Positions 15,032 to 16,394 of a DNA stretch of 16,394 nucleotides are shown here, in pieces. Each line of letters begins with the position of its first letter. The first letter of the stretch is position 1. Below the pieces are notes generated by a model that saw nothing but the letters and a program-made list of their open reading frames with translations, did not search any database and was not told where the DNA came from. A program made the translations under genes and the position numbers. This DNA comes from Bacillota bacterium (lineage in GTDB: Bacteria; Bacillota; Clostridia; UBA1381). The stretch is from assembly GCA_021203665.1 (NCBI GenBank), contig JAJQAT010000108.1, positions 1-16,394 on the forward strand, in the 5' to 3' direction.

Positions 15032-15611
15032 ATGCCTGTATTAAGCTGTAAAATTCCTTGCGCAGCTCGTAATCGCTGTCAAACAAGCCGCGTATCGCGC
15101 TGGTGCGCGTTTTCGCGCCGCGCGATTTAATTCCGCGCGCGGTCATACAGCTACGCTCGCCCTCGACAACCACGATAACGTCCTCGGTGCCGCATACCTT
15201 TTGGATAATCTCGGCAATATCCGCGCAGATTCTCTCCTGTAATTGCAGCCTTTTCGCGACCATATCGCATATCCGCGCGATTTTGGAAAGACCTATAACC
15301 TTGCCGTTGGGGATATATCCCACGTGGCATTTCATATTGTACATGAGAGCCAAGTGATGCTCGCAATAGCTGAAAACCTCAATGTCCTTTACAAGCACAA
15401 GGTCGTTTGAACCCGCGTTTTCAAAGCATTTGTTAAACATTTCCGCGATTTCGTCGTTGGTGTAGCGCATACCCTCGAAAACCTCGTCGTACATACGCGC
15501 CACTCTGTCAGGAGTTTCGATAAGTCCCTCGCGGTCGGGGTCGTCGCCAAGCTCCATTATAATTGTGCGTATCGCTTCTTTTATTTTTTCATGATTAAAT
15601 TCCTTTTTCAT
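15030..15611 (-). CDS. folE: GTP cyclohydrolase I (with His-to-Arg change in the active site)
   Basis: The family converts GTP to 7,8-dihydroneopterin triphosphate and formate, feeding folate and, through QueD, 7-deazaguanines. Signatures are 'CEHHLALM' (Cys83, His85, His86), 'HVGYIPNGKVIGLSKIARI', 'AKRLQLQER' and 'SCMTARGIKS' with Cys155; the zinc ligands Cys83, His86 and Cys155 are all present. The residue two before the last zinc cysteine, normally a conserved histidine (His179 in E. coli), is Arg153 here, encoded by CGT, one transition from CAT. The 193-residue length is usual for a bacterial enzyme of the tunnelling fold. It starts immediately after the queE stop with no intervening base, and its ribosome site AGAGGTG (complement of 15617-15623) lies inside the queE end, so translation is coupled. 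Pairing with queE suggests a role in queuosine or preQ0 synthesis. Family assignment is sure; normal activity is not. Confidence 0.95.
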   Translation of the reverse strand: MKKEFNHEKIKEAIRTIIMELGDDPDREGLIETPDRVARMYDEVFEGMRYTNDEIAEMFNKCFENAGSNDLVLVKDIEVFSYCEHHLALMYNMKCHVGYIPNGKVIGLSKIARICDMVAKRLQLQERICADIAEIIQKVCGTEDVIVVVEGERSCMTARGIKSRGAKTRTSAIRGLFDSDYELRKEFYSLIQA

Positions 15612-16292
15612 TTAAACACCTCTTTCATTGGGGTCCCATATGATTTTGTGAAGTTGTACTTGAAGTCTTGCGTCTTTTAATATAGGCTCTTTCAGTATTA
15701 TTTCAACAAGAGAGCGTATGTCAAATCTTCCGTATACCGCGCCGATAAATATATGCGGCATTTCGGAATATACGTCCCGCAAACGTTTGACTATTTCAAT
15801 AGTAACCCTTACATCCTCGTCGGAGCCGACTACAAATTTAACAACGTCGCGCGGGCGCAGATTAAGAAAATTTTTCCATATCATTCTGTCCGTCATACCG
15901 CTCGACGGCAGCTTGTAGTCGATTGTGAAAAACAGCTTGTCCGACCTCGGGATACGGCTTAAAAACTCGGTTATATCAACCGCGCCGTTTGTTTCTATAT
16001 TAACCTCATATCCGTCGGAAAGCAGCCTTGACACAAGCTTTGCGCTGTCCGTCTGGAGCAGCGGCTCGCCGCCTGTAAGGGTGACGCGCTTGTAGCTTTT
16101 ATTCACCTTCTGAATGACTTCTTCAATAGTCATTTCCGTATATTCGCAAGGCTCCTCCTCGCCGAAAAGCGCGTAGAGCGTGTCGCAATACCCGCACCGA
16201 AGATTGCATCCCGCAAGACGTATAAATGTGGCGGTTTGTCCCGTGCGGATTCCTTCTCCGTCGATACTGTCAAAAATTTCAACTATTTTCAT
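15612..16292 (-). CDS. queE: 7-carboxy-7-deazaguanine synthase (radical SAM)
   Basis: Converts 6-carboxy-5,6,7,8-tetrahydropterin to 7-carboxy-7-deazaguanine in the preQ0/queuosine pathway, using S-adenosylmethionine and an iron-sulphur cluster. The N-terminus has the QueE signature 'FDSIDGEGIRTGQTATFIRLAGC' region followed by the cluster motif Cys29-x3-Cys33-x2-Cys36 and Asp37-Thr38, the usual 'CDT'. 'LTGGEPLLQ' (about 72-80) is the SAM-binding GGEP motif. The C-terminal 'RLQVQLHKIIWDPNERGV' is typical of the family. The length of 226 residues is normal. The ATG at 16292 is preceded by AGGA about 11 bases upstream, a modest ribosome site. It is the first visible gene of a queE-folE operon; queD, queC and queF are not in the window. 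The pathway product is used to modify tRNA anticodons. Confidence 0.95.
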   Translation of the reverse strand: MKIVEIFDSIDGEGIRTGQTATFIRLAGCNLRCGYCDTLYALFGEEEPCEYTEMTIEEVIQKVNKSYKRVTLTGGEPLLQTDSAKLVSRLLSDGYEVNIETNGAVDITEFLSRIPRSDKLFFTIDYKLPSSGMTDRMIWKNFLNLRPRDVVKFVVGSDEDVRVTIEIVKRLRDVYSEMPHIFIGAVYGRFDIRSLVEIILKEPILKDARLQVQLHKIIWDPNERGV

Positions 16293-16331
16293 ATTGTGTG
16301 TCCTAACAAATAAAAATTATAATTTTTAAAA

Positions 16332-16359
16332 TTTATAAATAATGTTCTTTTTGCAGCAA
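16332..16359 (-). promoter_or_regulatory. Possible promoter of queE-folE
   Basis: On the minus strand TTGCTG (16359-16354) is 16 bases from TATAAA (16337-16332). A second -10 candidate, TATAAT (16321-16316), has no good -35. The -35 candidate lies within the palindrome described separately. The region is very AT-rich, so chance matches are likely. No preQ1 riboswitch was recognised between here and queE. Confidence 0.3.
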
Positions 16360-16366
16360 AAAGAAC
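16344..16366. repeat. Perfect 23-base palindrome upstream of queE
   Basis: GTTCTTTTTGC (16344-16354) and GCAAAAAGAAC (16356-16366) are exact inverted copies around a single A. The short central gap makes it an odd terminator hairpin, and no clean T-run follows on either strand. It could be a protein-binding operator, or the edge of a dispersed intergenic palindromic repeat that continues into the AAAAACTC/GGGGGATTTC stretch to the window end. Confidence 0.6.
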
Positions 16367-16394
16367 CAAAAACTCAAAGGGGGATTTCGATTTC

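Noticed and set aside
16293..16343. preQ1 riboswitch upstream of queE
   Set aside because: The region is almost entirely A and T, without the C-rich loop and A-rich tail arrangement of a preQ1 aptamer.
16367..16394. Tail of another minus-strand gene at the right edge
   Set aside because: One frame gives a few residues before a stop, but under 30 bases are available and the stretch looks like part of the repeat; it cannot be supported.

Overview
The window reads as chromosomal core DNA from a member of the Bacillota, most likely an uncultured gut-type clostridium. The supporting signs are Gram-positive-style Shine-Dalgarno sites (AGGAGG, GAGGTGAT), SigA-type promoters with TG-extended -10 boxes, short hairpin-plus-U terminators, a clostridial-type pyruvate phosphate dikinase and a low-to-moderate GC content. 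I cannot name the species. No mobile element, CRISPR array, rRNA or tRNA was seen.

Layout. (1) 1-840: the 3' part of a beta-propeller protein whose start lies off the window. (2) 848-2818: a two-gene aromatic amino acid operon, aroF (DAHP synthase) and pheA (prephenate dehydratase), with its own promoter and a hairpin terminator. (3) 2880-5657: a monocistronic ppdK unit with promoter and terminator. (4) 5605-5912: a 308-base gap that holds the ppdK terminator, the rpoB promoter and leader, and, on the minus strand, a complete promoter-to-terminator unit that looks like a small RNA of about 109 nt. (5) 5913-13612: rpoB-rpoC, encoding the beta and beta' subunits of RNA polymerase, ended by a 14-bp hairpin terminator. 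(6) 13630-15031: rho with a consensus promoter. (7) 15030-16292 on the minus strand: queE-folE, two steps of 7-deazaguanine (preQ0/queuosine) biosynthesis, converging on rho across a shared hairpin. (8) 16293-16394: an AT-rich upstream region with a perfect 23-bp palindrome.

The functional themes are central metabolism (chorismate and phenylalanine synthesis, PEP-pyruvate interconversion), transcription (beta, beta' and the termination factor Rho side by side) and tRNA modification precursors. The rpoBC pair is not attached to the ribosomal protein genes rplJ-rplL here and appears to be driven by its own promoter.

Points most worth a second look: the minus-strand RNA candidate that runs across the rpoB promoter and is antisense to the start of the rpoB leader; a FolE in which the active-site histidine two residues before the last zinc cysteine is arginine; two unusual residues (Pro492, Arg499) in the rifampicin-pocket segment of RpoB; and the palindrome upstream of queE. 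Most of the window is ordinary core genome.
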